Below are positions 33,119 through 45,093 of a stretch of DNA of 64,000 nt, in pieces. Source of the DNA: Artocarpus heterophyllus (taxonomy: Eukaryota; Streptophyta; Magnoliopsida; Rosales; Moraceae). The position numbers and the translations under genes were made by a program. The stretch is from contig CM046348.1 in the NCBI GenBank assembly GCA_025403435.1, positions 37,444,052-37,508,051 on the forward strand, read 5' to 3'. The notes under the pieces were generated by a model, which saw only the letters and a list, made by a program, of their open reading frames with translations, was not told where the DNA came from and did no database searches. The first letter of the stretch is position 1. Each line of letters starts with the position of its first letter.

Positions 33119-35636
33119 GATTGTGCTTAGGTTGTAGAAATCTGACTACAGAGACATCACAAGCTGACAAAGTAACTAATGAGTTTCATCGAGATTAGCA
33201 TTCTACATGTCTAAAAATAATATGTTCTTATGGTTGGTTGTTTTAATAGAAAGAAATTCTCAGTATAGTTCATGGTCATAGATATAAAATGATTGATAGG
33301 AGTGGGGAAAATTATAATTCGCATGAAAAGTAAAACTTGAATGTGGTGCTAGCAGGCTCTCTATTAGTTGCTGAAACCATTTGGCATATGTGCTTTGCAT
33401 CAAATGATTAATATTTATACAACAAACTACATAACAAAGTTTTTCTCCTTTTAGTTTTGCCAAGGAAAGTATTATCCATATGGCATATGCTTTATCCATC
33501 TTCCTCTGCATGTTCCACTAAACTTGACAAAATATTAGGATGTGTGCTTCTATAGATATTACATGTTGAGCCCTTAATGATTGACATTAGGTATGGTTGG
33601 TAATGGTAGGAAGTTTTGTAGAAATGCAGCATGGCAGATCAGTTTGGTATTGTTTTGTGAGTTTTAGACATGTTTTTACATGTTTTCTGAAGCAAAACTT
33701 TTAAAAACACTCACAATTTCTTAAAATTTTTTATTTTTTAAAACAAAATTATTTTATCTTATTTTGAAACATTATCAAACTGATGTATCTTCAATTCATA
33801 AGGTTTTTTTTTTCTTTCAACCAATCTCTTTGTTAATTTTTTATTCATTTTTTATGGGTTTACTGTTTTCACTTGGATCACGTTTACTTTAGCTTGTTTG
33901 ATTTCAAATTAACGTGTTTGACATGTTGGAGCGGAGGGGATATTTGGAAATTGTGTTCTATACATGAATTTGGTCAGCCTTAGATGGGTGATATATAACT
34001 ACTGAAGCTATTATTATTTCAAATTTTTATTTTCCTCTAATTACTCAATGTGGGCAGAGCATGATTTTGTTGTTTGGTTTCTGAGTTCTAAATAGAACTG
34101 TGTTTGGAGGATAGTTACTCTTTAACTAATTTTCTATTCGCGTGAGAAATTTGAAGGATAGAACTTCCCTCTCATTTTTCTAGTTGCATAAAAATATAAA
34201 GGGTGAATGAAAGAATAAAGTTCATGAATTTTGCTTAATTCACCTATTCAGCATTCCAAAATTAAAGTCTAGAGACAGACTGCTAGAATGATTTTTAGTA
34301 GGTTTGTGGATAGAAACTTAACTGGTTTGTTGTGGGGAAGAAAATTTTTTTACGTGTTTGGTAACTACAATTAAAATTATAATTATGTTTATTAAATAAT
34401 ATAAAGCTTTTATATATTATAATAATAGGTAAAAAATTGCTACGATATAAAATTACAGTGTTTTGAACCATAATTATAGTTTTAACCACATTTGTCAATT
34501 ACGCAATTAACTGGTTTGCTTTTTCGTGTTTTATTTTCCCTCAGCCTCTCTCTTTCTCTCTCCATCTAGAAGCTCTCCTTGCAACCTCTTTTTCGATGGT
34601 TCTCTGCACTTTCCTTTGAACTCCAACTGCCATCAAAATCAGGGTTATCTGTATATTATGCTTCCCTCTCTCTTAAAAAATAAAAAAAACACCCAGTGAC
34701 TTTTTACTTTTCGTAGTTGTGATAATGTGATATCTTTTATTGCTGAGCTAATGAGAACGGGAGAATATGAGTTGTGATAGTATTCCTAATGCTTCTCTTT
34801 TATTTTTATTTTTTTTATTTTTTTCCCTTTTTTATTTTAATTGAAGTGATTCTTTTATGAATGCCCGCTTTTTTTTTCTTTGTTTTTTTTTTATTGCACT
34901 CGAGTAATTTTTTTATGCTTCTCCGGTTTTTTGTTTTTAACTGAAGTGATTTTTTTTATAAGCTTCTTTTTTTTTTTTTTCCTTGTCCTCTCTCAAACTC
35001 GATGTTGATACAAGAGACAAAGTTGGTATGTGTGTGTTTATATGTTTCAATTTGTGCTATATATGCTTTTGTTTTTTTGTCTGGATTATCAATGGTTTTA
35101 TTATTGGATTGTAATGTTGTTGTTTGAGATGAAATAGAGGTTGTGGCTATTTCTTGTACCGAAAAACTAGGTACTTGGAAACGAGTAGATGACCTCACTA
35201 ACTATAATTAGAGTCAAGTTCCATCTTTTCCTATGAAATATCAAACATCTTGGAATTGTAGGAGTTGTTTCCTTAAGCTCTTGTTTCTACATATCTTTCT
35301 TTTTTTAGATAATTTCATGCTTTCCTTGCTTTTATACAAATTGACTACTTCACCAACATATAGAGTGATTCAAATTGTGGTGGATGTTAATGTTAGAAAA
35401 AAAAAAAAGGTTAATAACCATTTTGAGGAGCCACTTTATAAAAGTGACAGGTCTTGACCGATTTGCATTTTTCGTCGCGAGGAGATCGAAATCATATATT
35501 TATATGCTCAAAATGAAGCCTAAATATAAAGTCCTATATTGGTTAGGCACTAAAGCTTAATATGGTTTTTCAGTGATTGCACTTTTGTGTTTAGGAAAGA
35601 TGTTGTACTTAAGAAGCTCTTTCACGCGCAAAGGGT
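33119..35636. other. Intergenic stretch with T-rich tracts
   Basis: No gene is supported. A degenerate MITE-like segment with TGTTTGGTAACTACAATTAA lies near 34355-34500. Bases 34540-34990 are very T-rich and contain CT runs, but they do not lead into a coding exon that I can recognise. Confidence 0.55.
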
Positions 35637-36552
35637 GTAAATCATGACCTCATAGGTTAGGGGCCCAATGTACGCACCCACAACGTGGGCAACCCGAATT
35701 TCGGGTTCATTGAGCTTGCCTTGCGCGGGTTATATTTTGCAATTTTTTTTCTTCCAACCAAAAATCCAAATTTAGCTGTTAATGGCTCAAAATTAATCTA
35801 CTCATAATGCTCATTAGTGGAAGTTACTGGCATGCTTATTAATCTACTCATAAATAGAGGTTGATGGAGATCATAATGCTCATTAGTGGAGGATAATGGA
35901 AGTCATAAGCCTCACATTGTAACACCTAAATGCATGCCATTATGCTCATAAATTCAAATAAAATTCTCATTAAGTTTTGGATTATAACATCCATTTCCTC
36001 AGCGTATAAACACCACACTCCTCTACATGTTTTAGACACAACACACACAACCATCACATTTGTTTTAACTCTTTTTTTTTTCTTTCCAAGTATTTTTGAA
36101 TTCTATAGGTAGAGTTGTTTGATTCTTCAACGTGTTTTTGGTGATAGAGGAAGACATGGTTTCAAGTTCGTTGGAGACAATATATGATAGTGCTTAAGAT
36201 TCTGTTGTAAGTTGTTATATCTTGAGAGACAAACATCTGTCGAATCTTAGTGCACAACCAAGGGGGGACGAATCTGTTTTAAGAAAAGCGTGAACCACTT
36301 ATGCCTCGACCATTTTTCCCTCCGATTTTTGCTTTGATTTAGTTGAAGGTTTTTGTTGTACTTGTTTCTCTTATTTGTAATTTTTCCAATTGTAGCTGGT
36401 TTGTTCTTTATCTATATTACATGCAATATTTGCTAAGAATCTTAAAACAAATTCTAGCTTCCATTTGATGACGAACAGATTCATTGGATTCGGAAGACAA
36501 GTTTTTTTTTTAATTTATAAATTCCATTCTTTTCTTCAGTTTATGGATATTT
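35637..36552 (+). repeat. C2 5' LTR and leader, left part
   Basis: GTATAAACACCACAC at 36003-36017 is a plausible TATA box. From about 36046 onward the sequence matches, in reverse complement, 42930-43235, including CTTTCCAAGTATTT, CGTGTTTTTGGTGATAGAGG and GTTGTACTTGTTTCTCTTAT. The upstream U3-like part has repeats of TCATAATGCTCATTAGTGGA. The match resumes at 40501 after the solo LTR. Confidence 0.7.
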
Positions 36553-39500
36553 TGTAAAACCCAAGAATTTATAATGCATTAAATATGCAATAATTAAGAA
36601 TAATGTTAAGACAAGAATATAGTTTAAAGAAAAATACTGTATAACTATATGAAAAATTATACAGTATTGAATAATGCAGAGTAAGAAAGTACACTGATAA
36701 AGTTATGTAATATGAAAAGTACTCTGCAAAAGTAATATAGTGTAGGAATTGGACTGTTTAAGGTTAAACAGTACATAAATTAGACTGTTTAAGTTAAAGC
36801 AGTATGGAAATAATGCTATTTGGAGAATATAGAAGAATAAGGAATGTTGTAGTGGCATAGAGAATATACCGACAGTATAAGAAAAATACTATACGGTAAA
36901 AAATTACGCTATGTAAAGTTAGTGGGACTCACCAAGTGGACACCAAATGAATTGGGATTGGGCCACCATAACATGAGATGTGGCCCAATCATGTTTGGCT
37001 ACCCAAAGGAACCTACTTGATTACCAAGGTGACTCACCACCTTTTAAAAAAAAAACAAAAAAAGAAAAAAAAAGTTGAATTATTTCATGATATAAGAGAC
37101 CAAAATGTTAGTCTCCATGGTGGAAAAAAGAAGAAGAAAGAAACGTGAAAAGGAAAGAAAATGAAAGAAAAGAAAGAAAGAAAGAAAGAAAGGAAGAAAA
37201 AATGCTCCATTTTCCCCCCTTCAAACTGTCCCCTCCATGAAAGTTCCTTTAAGAAATTTTGCTAAATTTTAACCTCCAAAATTATGTCTTGAAGCAAAGT
37301 TAAGGGTATGGAGGAAGATTTAAGAGTTTCAAGGTCCAAGCTTTACCTATTGTGCTTAAGGGTTTTTATTCATGTTTTGGGTGAGATTTTTATGGGTAGC
37401 TATGAATGTTGTCAAAGGTTTTGAGAAGGTTTTCAAGCATTCCAAAGGAGGAGCTAAAGCTTGAAAGTCTCTAGGTAAAATCTTAGTCCTACAAATTATG
37501 CTAAAGTTTATGTTTTTTTTTTATGCATATTATATGCTTGATGAAATGTTTTGGACTATGGCATGTAAGATGAATGTTAAGGCATGGTTGTTTTATGTTA
37601 TATGTTAATGGCGATGATGATGGAAAGAAGAAAGTAAGGGTTTTGGTGAAATTCCAAAAGGGACTAAATTGCAAAGAAAAGTGTATTCTCGACAGATTTG
37701 AAAATCGTCAAAAAGTTCCCCTAAATGTTAGAATTTCAAAACAGTTACACCATAAAAAGTTGTAGATCTTAATGAAATTGTTAAGAATTGCAGACGGTTC
37801 ATTGAAAATCACCTTCGTTTATGAGTTATGAATTTTACAAAATTTGTTAAAGTTAGAAAAAAAAATCTTTAAGGGGCAAAAATGTCTTTTTACAAGAGGA
37901 ATTTGGGTAAGGTACTTTAAGAAAATTTGATCCTCTTGAAAAATGGGGACTAATGGTTTGAAAATATTATTTTTGGTTCTGGAGGCAACAATGTTAAGAT
38001 TTTTGTATTTCAGGCCAAAACCGTAAAATTGTATGAAACTAGGTCTTTACTGAGAAATGTTGAGTTCTTGCACTGCTAAAGGAAATGAGTAATCATAAAT
38101 GATAAGTTTTAAAAGATTTAAGGTTTAGTTAAGGAAAGTAAAGAAACAAACGTTAAGGGCAATAACGCAAAGATTTTCAAGTTACGGGTCAAAACTATAA
38201 AATTTTGACAAAATAGATTTAATTGAAACGAAAACCATTGTTTTGGTTTTCTATAATATTATGAGATATAAAGAAATGTATGATGTTTTAAAAACAAGTT
38301 CCGAAAGTGTTCTAAGACCCGATAAGGGCAAAATGATCATTTTACAAAAAAGCCAAAATGGACCCAAAACGTCGATGTCGGAAAATGCTCCTTAGCGGGA
38401 ATTTTTCGTAAGATGTAAGAAATGAGAAGGAAAAGTTAAGCAAAAAGTTTTATAAGTTATGAAATTGACGAAAAACCCGATAAGGGTAAAAACATCATTT
38501 TTAAGAAAACGGTTAAAGCGAAGTCAAACACTCCAAACTAGCAAAACGCTTTTAGACAAAAAATGTCCCATATTTTATTAGGCAAAAACTATCACATGAG
38601 ACGGGAAATTTAATTAAGGGACACTTAAGAATAAAAGTAACTATCCCAGTAGGTTACAAAGTCAAGTAAAGAAAGAAAGGTAACCCAATGGGTTACAAGG
38701 TTAAAGGGAAAGGTGACCCCAATGGGTTACAAAGTTAAGTGAAAGAAGGGTAAACCAATAGGGTACCAAGTTAAGTAAAAAGGAATGAGTGTTTAATGTT
38801 CAAGTTATGTTATCAATCAAGTAGATTGATAATATGAAAAGTTAACTTATAATTCGGATGTCATATGATCAAGACACAGAAGCCAGCTAATGAAAGGAAA
38901 CGGAACAGAATAAGGAACGCTAAAACTTAGTTCAAGTAAGTTCAAATTTCACATACAACATGAAGTAACTGATTTTTAAATATTTATGTATATGCTTATA
39001 AATGAGTTTGCTATTTTTATGTAATTTGCTTTTAAAAAATGTTTGCATTTGTTATGTAAAAAGTTTTAAACTTCAAAAGAAGATTTGCAGTGAATTTGCA
39101 ATAAGTATGTTTAAAGTGTGTTTTTTTTTTTATATGCATAACGTTTTTAAAAGTTCAAGGTATGATTTTCAATGTACTAAAAGTATGTTTGTATGTGTTA
39201 TGCATATGATTTAAAGTTTAAGTTATAATATGCAACATGTTTGTATTTGCCAAGCTAAATGTTTAGAATGCTAAGTTATAGTACTATAAAGTGTAAGCAT
39301 TTGTTATGTTCACCAAGTTAAAAAAAAAGGTAAGAGTAAAGATAATAAAAAGAAAATGTAGTACCAACCTCCTTGTTATAAGATACTAAAAGTAAAGTTA
39401 AAGTTATGACCTCTTAGATGTGAGGTACACAAGTAAAGTTGAAGTTTGACTTCCTAGATGTGAGGTACATGACCTCGGTATTTGATGGTCTCAAGTCTTC

Positions 39501-40500
39501 CGCAAGGGAAGCATCATGTTTATGATCTCATGATTAATGATGTTGATACGAACACTAAAGTAAGATAAGAAAAGTTAAGGAACAAAGATAAAAGTTAAAG
39601 TAAGAAATGAATGTTCATAAGATATTCATAAATGAGCATAAATGGAATCATGCATATTGATTATGCTTGTATTGCTTGTCATGAAATGTTTATGTGTTAT
39701 ATTTATGAATAGCATTCTGAGGACTGCTTTATGTTAAATGTTTATGAAAAATATTTTTTTATGTTTTTAAGAAAAGGTTTATGAAGGACGTTTTATAAAA
39801 AACACTCAAGAAATGTTTTACGAAAAATATTTATGACAAATGTTTTAAAAGAAAGTTTTTTATGTGAAAAGTTTGAAAAACGTTTATGGGATACATTTTA
39901 AGGAAAATGTTTTTATGAGAAAAGTTTGAAAAATGTTTATGGAATACATTTTAAGGAAAAGGTTTTTATGAGAAAAGTTTAAAGCATGTTTAAATGATTT
40001 GTGAGACTAAGTTTGAATTTACTGAGCGAAAGCTCATTTAAAGTTCCTTCATGCTATAAGTAGTCCTACGGGTAATCAGTAGGACCTGTTTAAAGAGCTT
40101 GGTGCTGCGGAGGACAAGTGTGAAGATTTGGGATACCACCACAGTATGTTGCCGCTACTGTTTAAAGAAAAGGTTTTCTCACTATTTGATTTAGAGTTTT
40201 CAAAGTTTTTAAAAAATCAAAGTTTTAAAAAATGTTTTCAAAATTTTAAGACATATTTTACGAAATATTTTATATAATTACAAAGTTATTGTTTCTTATT
40301 AAGTTTTAAGAAACGATTTGAAATGGTTTTAAAGTTAAGTGTTGAGCAATGTCTCAACTTAGATTGCGACAGAAGTCGCAACAGTTTTTAAGAATATTTT
40401 AAAGGATGTTTAAAAGAAAAAAAATTATTTAGTATTTTTCTTACTAAGTAAAATTAATGTTTAAGAAAATAAAATAACTGTCCAAAAAGGCCGATTGTCA
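36553..40500 (+). repeat. Giant solo LTR (3948 bp) of a LARD/gypsy-type family
   Basis: It opens TGTAAAACCCAAGAATTTAT and closes GGCCGATTGTCA. It is related end to end, in opposite orientation, to the LTRs at 45094-48326 and 49417-52968. Shared blocks include TTATACAGTATT near the start, GTCTCAAGTCTTCC(G/A)CAAGGG near 39490, ACTGAGCGAAAGCTCA at 40021-40036, and TTTTTCTTACTAAGTAA near 40435. No internal domain or second LTR accompanies it. The target string TATTT abuts the left end and recurs two bases past the right end. Inside are four tandem units of about 38 bp around CCCAATGGGTTACAA (38640-38785), units of about 58 bp around 39840-39985, and a (GAAA)n tract at 37140-37200. Confidence 0.8.
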
Positions 40501-40939
40501 CGTATTTTGTGTTTTGGTTATTTTCCTTAAAAATTTTGTTTTGTTCTTCGTTTTGGATTATTAATGTTTTTTGTTTGTTTATGTTATACATATATTCCTT
40601 TGTTTGTGTATGACAGGTGACAGGTTGGTTTGCGTACAACTGTTATATATATATATATATATATAATAGTTTTCCTTGTTTGTTTGTTTTTTTTTTTCTT
40701 TGTTTTCTCATATTATGTTATAACAGGTTTTGTTATATAACGGTTATATGTCATAATAGCTTTGTTTACGTATTTGTTTTGTTCTATTATAATATAACAG
40801 TTTTGTTAATGTTTTGTTACAACCGATTGTGGTTATATGTTATATTAAACTGTTTAATATATACAGTTTGGTCTTAATAAAAAAAACCTAAATTTATTTT
40901 TGGCATAAATTCTAAGACTTAGACTTTAGTATTTTCAGA
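40501..40939 (+). other. C2 leader, right part
   Basis: Continues the copia leader after the solo LTR. It matches, in reverse complement, 42250-42690. It contains an (AT)n run (40643-40666) and repeated TTATATAACGGTTATATG-like motifs rich in TAACGGTTATA and its complement. I could not find a clear primer-binding site in it. Confidence 0.65.
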
Positions 40940-42103
40940 AATGAGTGATAATATGAATGTTGTTCCAATTGGGAATGCTCCAACTGAAAGCACTTCTGAG
41001 ATACCAGTGTCATCTCCTCAGGTTCATACCTCGACCTCGACGTAAACTTTGTCGGTTACAGTTCCTATGAACCACAACGAGAAACCTAAGAAATTCACTG
41101 TGCTAAATTTCAAAACTTGGCAATAAAAGACGTTGTTCTATTTGACAACATTGAATCTTGCGAGATTCTTGGAAGAGAATTCTCCTACTATTAGAGAGGA
41201 CGAAATAAATATTTAGACTTTGCTTGCTGTTGAAGCATGGAAGCATTCTGACTTCTTGTGTAAGAACTATGCTCTAAACGGCTTGATTGATGCACTTTAT
41301 AATGTGTGTAGTCTAAAAAAAGGGCCAAGGAAGTGTGGGAGTCCTTGGACCATAAGTACAAGCCAGAAGATGCTGGTGCTAAAAAATTCATAATTAGATG
41401 GTTCATGAACTATAGAATGGTGGATTTCAAGACTGTAGTCGGTTAAGTTCAAGAACTTCAATTAATCATTCATGAAATTCATGCAAAAGGAATGATAATT
41501 AGGGAGTCTTTTCAAGTAGCTGCAATTATAAAGATGTTACCTCTACATGGAATGACTTCAAGAACTATCTAAAGCACAAACGTAAGGAGATGAGCGTTGA
41601 AGTCTTATTGTTCGACTTTGCATCGAGGAAAGACAATAGAGGATCTGAGAAAAAGCTCTCTAACAAGTCTGTTGCCAAAGCAAATGTGGTGGAGCATGAT
41701 AAAAGCTCCAAGAATAAGAAAAACAAGTCAGGATTTAAGTTGGGACCTAAGGGAGGAATTTCAAAGAAGCGAAAATTCCAAGAGAAGTATTTCAACTGTG
41801 ACAAGGTGGGTCACACATCGGCAGATTGTGGAAAACCAAAGAGGAACAAGAAGAAAGATGCCATTATGATGGACACCATCACACAAAAAGTGTCAGACAT
41901 CAACCCTTTTACTGTGGTCTTTGAAGTCAACTGGCGGACTCCAACCCGAAGGAGTGGTAGCTAGACAATGGGGCCACACGCCATGTATGTTGTGATAGAG
42001 CTGCCTTTACTAAACTCGTACTATCAGACTTCAGAGAGAAGCTGTATATGGGCAACTCTGCTACATCGAGATCAAGGCCAATGAATGGTGTTCTTGAAGA
42101 TGA
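40940..42103 (+). pseudogene. C2 gag and protease start, first copy
   Basis: The ATG at 40940 opens MSDNMNVVPIGNAPTEST. The frame is then broken many times. From 41590 a readable block gives KLSNKSVAKANVVEHDKSSK and the knuckle YFNCDKVGHTSADC, with Tyr replacing the first Cys. Protease start LDNGATRHVC follows near 41965, with a TAG in front. The copy ends near 42103 at ATTCTTGAAGATGA, just before the inverted segment. Confidence 0.82.
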
Positions 42104-43240
42104 AATTCTTAGGTTTATCTAACATTGAATTTCTTAGGCTTCTTGTTGTGGTTTACAGGAACCAAAACTGACAAAGGTCACGTCGAGGTCGAGGCATGAA
42201 CCCAAGGAGACGGCAATAGTGTCTTAGAAGTGCTCCCAGTTGGAACAACATTCATGTTATCATCCATTTTTAAAAATACCAAAGTCCAAGTCTTAAAATT
42301 TACACCCAAAATAAATTCAGGTTTTTTTTTAATTATTAAGACCAAACTTTATATATTAAAGAGTTTAATATAACATATAACCGTAATCGGTTGTAATAAA
42401 ACATTAACAAAACCGTTATATTATAATATAATAAAACAAATACGTAAACAAAACTATTATGACATATAATTGTTATATAACAAAACCTATTATAACATAA
42501 TATAAGAAAACAAAGGTGAAAAAACAAATAAGAAAAATTGTTATATATATATATGTATAACAGTTATACGCAAGCCAACCTGTTATACCAAACAAAAGAA
42601 TATATGTATAACTTAAACAAACAAAATCGTAAACAAGGAAAAAAAAAAGCTGTTATATAATCTATAAACGTTAATAAACCAAAATTGAGAACAAACTAAC
42701 ATTTTTAAGAAAAATATCCAAAACACACAATATCCATAAACTGAAGAAAAGAACGGAACAAAAAAAAAAAACTTCTCTTCCAAATCTAAGGAACCTGTTT
42801 GTCATTAAATGGAAGCTAAAATCTGTTTTAAGACTCTTAGCAAATATTGCATGAATGTAGATAAAAACAAACAAGCTACAATTGAAAAAAAATTGCAAAT
42901 AAGAGAAACAAGTACAACAAAAACTTCAACTGAATCAAAGCAAAAATCAGATGGAAAAACGATTGAGGAATGTATGGTTTACACTTTCTTAAAACAAATT
43001 CGTCCCCTCCGGTTGTCCGCAAGGATTGGACAGATGTCTGTCTCCCTAGATACAATGACTTGTAGCAAAATCTTAAGCACTATCGGATACCATCTCCCAC
43101 AAACTTACAACCACGTCTTCCTCTATCACCAAAAACACGTCAAAGAATCGAACAACTCTACTATAGTACTCAGAAATACTTGGAAAGAAAAACAAGAGTG
43201 AAAAGAAATGTGATAGTTGTGGTTCACAACTATAAAATGT
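42104..43240 (-). repeat. Inverted copy of the C2 5' end (R/U5, leader and gag start)
   Basis: Read on the minus strand, this segment begins TTGTGAACCACAACTATCAC (about 43235). It runs through the same leader as 36046-36552 plus 40501-40939, without the solo LTR, and then gives gag codons MDDNMNVVPTGSTS and KKPKKFN before ending near 42104. Against the plus-strand copy it differs at roughly one base in ten, so it comes from another family member or is old. It begins about where transcription would start, some 40 bases past the TATA box. It is flanked by directly repeated gag/protease DNA (41568-42103 and 43240-43775). Confidence 0.8.
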
Positions 43241-43790
43241 GAAGCACAAGCGTAAGGTGATGAGCGTTGAAGATCTTATTGTTAGACTTCGCATCGAGGA
43301 AGACAATAGAGGATTTGAGAAAAAGCTCTCTAACAAGTCTATTGCCAAGGCAAATGTGGTAGAGCATGATAAAAGCTCCAAGAATAAGAAAAACAAGTAG
43401 GGGTTCAAGCTGGGACCTAAGGGAGGAATTTCAAAGAAGCAGAAATTTCAAAGGAAGTGTTTCAACTGTGACAAGGTGGGTCACAAATCAGCAGATTGTA
43501 GACTGCCAAAGAGGAACAAGAAGAAAGAGGCCAGTATGGTGGACACCATCACACAAGAAGTGTCAGACATTAGTCTTTCTGCTATAGTCTCTGAAGTCAA
43601 CATGGTGGACTCCAACTCAAAGGAGTGGTGGCTAGACACTAGGGCCACATACCATGTTTGCTATGATAGAACTGCATTTACTGAACTCCTACTGTTAGAC
43701 TTCGGAGAGAAGCTGTATATGGGTAACTCTGCTACCTCAGAGATCAAGGGCCAATGAATGGTATTCTTGAAGATGACTTTAGGCAAGGAA
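43240..43790 (+). pseudogene. C2 gag tail and protease, second copy
   Basis: This repeats the block at 41568-42103 and continues the element. It shows GFEKKLSNKSIAKANVVEHD, then a stop, then GFKLGPKGG. The nucleocapsid knuckle CFNCDKVGHKSADC is intact here. Protease reads WWLDTRATYHVCYDRTAF: the usual DTG/DSG triad is DTR, a Gly-to-Arg change expected to kill the enzyme. Open frame 43476-43757. Confidence 0.85.
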
Positions 43791-43795
43791 GTTAA

Positions 43796-45088
43796 GCTGT
43801 GAAATGTGCTATATATGCCTAATATCTAGAAGAATCTGATTTCTGGAACTCTATTGAGTTTACATGGCTTCAAGATGGTCTTTAAGGCTAGTGAAATAGT
43901 TTTGTGTAAACATAAGATATATGTGGGAAAGGGATATGTGAAAGATAGGATATGGAAAATGAATGTAATGACTGTTAATCCCAATTCCATCAATAGAAAT
44001 AAAAAGTATTCCGCTTATATATTTGAGTTTTATAATTTATGGCATGGTAGACTAGGTCATGTCAATTATGATACTTTACGTAGACTAATTTATTTGGATC
44101 ACATATCCACGTTTAATATTGATCCCAAACATTAGTGTGCAATATGTGTAGAGGCAAAAGTAACAAGATTTTCTTTCCAAACGATTGAGAGGAATGCTAA
44201 GCCACTTGATTTGAAACATAGCGATGTTTGTGACTTAAAATTTATTCACACTAGAGGTAGGAACAAATATTTTGTTACTTCCATAGATGATAGTACAAAA
44301 TATTGCTATGTATATTTGCTTAAGAGCAAAGATGAAGTTATAGAGAAGTTTTCTCTCTATTAGCAAGAAGTTGAAAACCAACTTAATAAAAACATTAAGA
44401 TCGAAAAAAGTGACCATAGTGGTGAATACGTAGAACCATTTAGTGAATTTTGTGCACAACATAGTATTACTTATAAGGTCAAACCATCCTATTCACCTCA
44501 GTCAAATGGTGTGGCTGAATGCAAAAATCATACTTTAAAGGATATGATGAATGCGATGTTGATAAGTTCTGGATTGCCACAAAACTTATGGGGGGAAGCC
44601 ATTTTGTCAACTAATTACCTTTTAAATAAGGTACCTCGAAAAAAAGAAGACAAGACCCCTTATGAATTGTTGAAAGGTAGAAAGCATTCCTACAAATACT
44701 TAAGAGTGTGGGGTTGTCTTGTAAAGGTAATAGTACCTACACCAAAGAAGATGAGAATAGGTCCTAAAACGGTTGATTGCCTCTTCACTAGTTAGGCCTA
44801 CTATAGTAATGCATATCGGTTCCTTGTGTATGAATCTAAAAACCCTAAGATACACAAAAACAAGTTAATGGAATCTTGGAATGTATCATTTTTTGAGAAT
44901 GTATTTTCTTTTAAATTCAAAGAGGATGGTTCAACTTTGTCTAAATGAACATTTAAGACTATTGAATAGAATAATCAAAATCAAGACTAAGAAGTTGAAA
45001 CTGAAAAAGAAGAGGAAGAGCCTAGACAAAGCAAAAGGGAAAGGATAGAAAATTCATTTGGACTAGATTTTTTTACCTATATGCTAAA
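43796..45088 (+). pseudogene. C2 pre-integrase and integrase region
   Basis: LWHGRLGHVNYDTLRRL is followed by a stop at the next conserved position, then [14 protein letters not shown] (H..H..C..C). The core shows [35 protein letters not shown] and PYSPQSNGVAECKNHTLKDM, giving the D,D,E residues. The insert LWGEAILSTNYLLNKVP and YLRVWGCLVKV follow. Stops lie at about 44133, 44361 and 44793. The acidic linker ETEKEEEEPRQSKRERIENS leads to FGLDFFTYMLKA, where the LARD is inserted. Confidence 0.87.
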
Positions 45089-45093
45089 GGCTG
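45089..45093. repeat. LARD target-site duplication, left copy
   Basis: GGCTG directly precedes the LTR start TGAGACGACC. The identical GGCTG follows the other LTR at 52969-52973. Confidence 0.95.

Noticed and set aside
34540..35000. T-rich and CT-rich leader-like region with an ATG near 34595
   Set aside because: The frame after the ATG stops within a few codons; no splice-linked coding exon seen.
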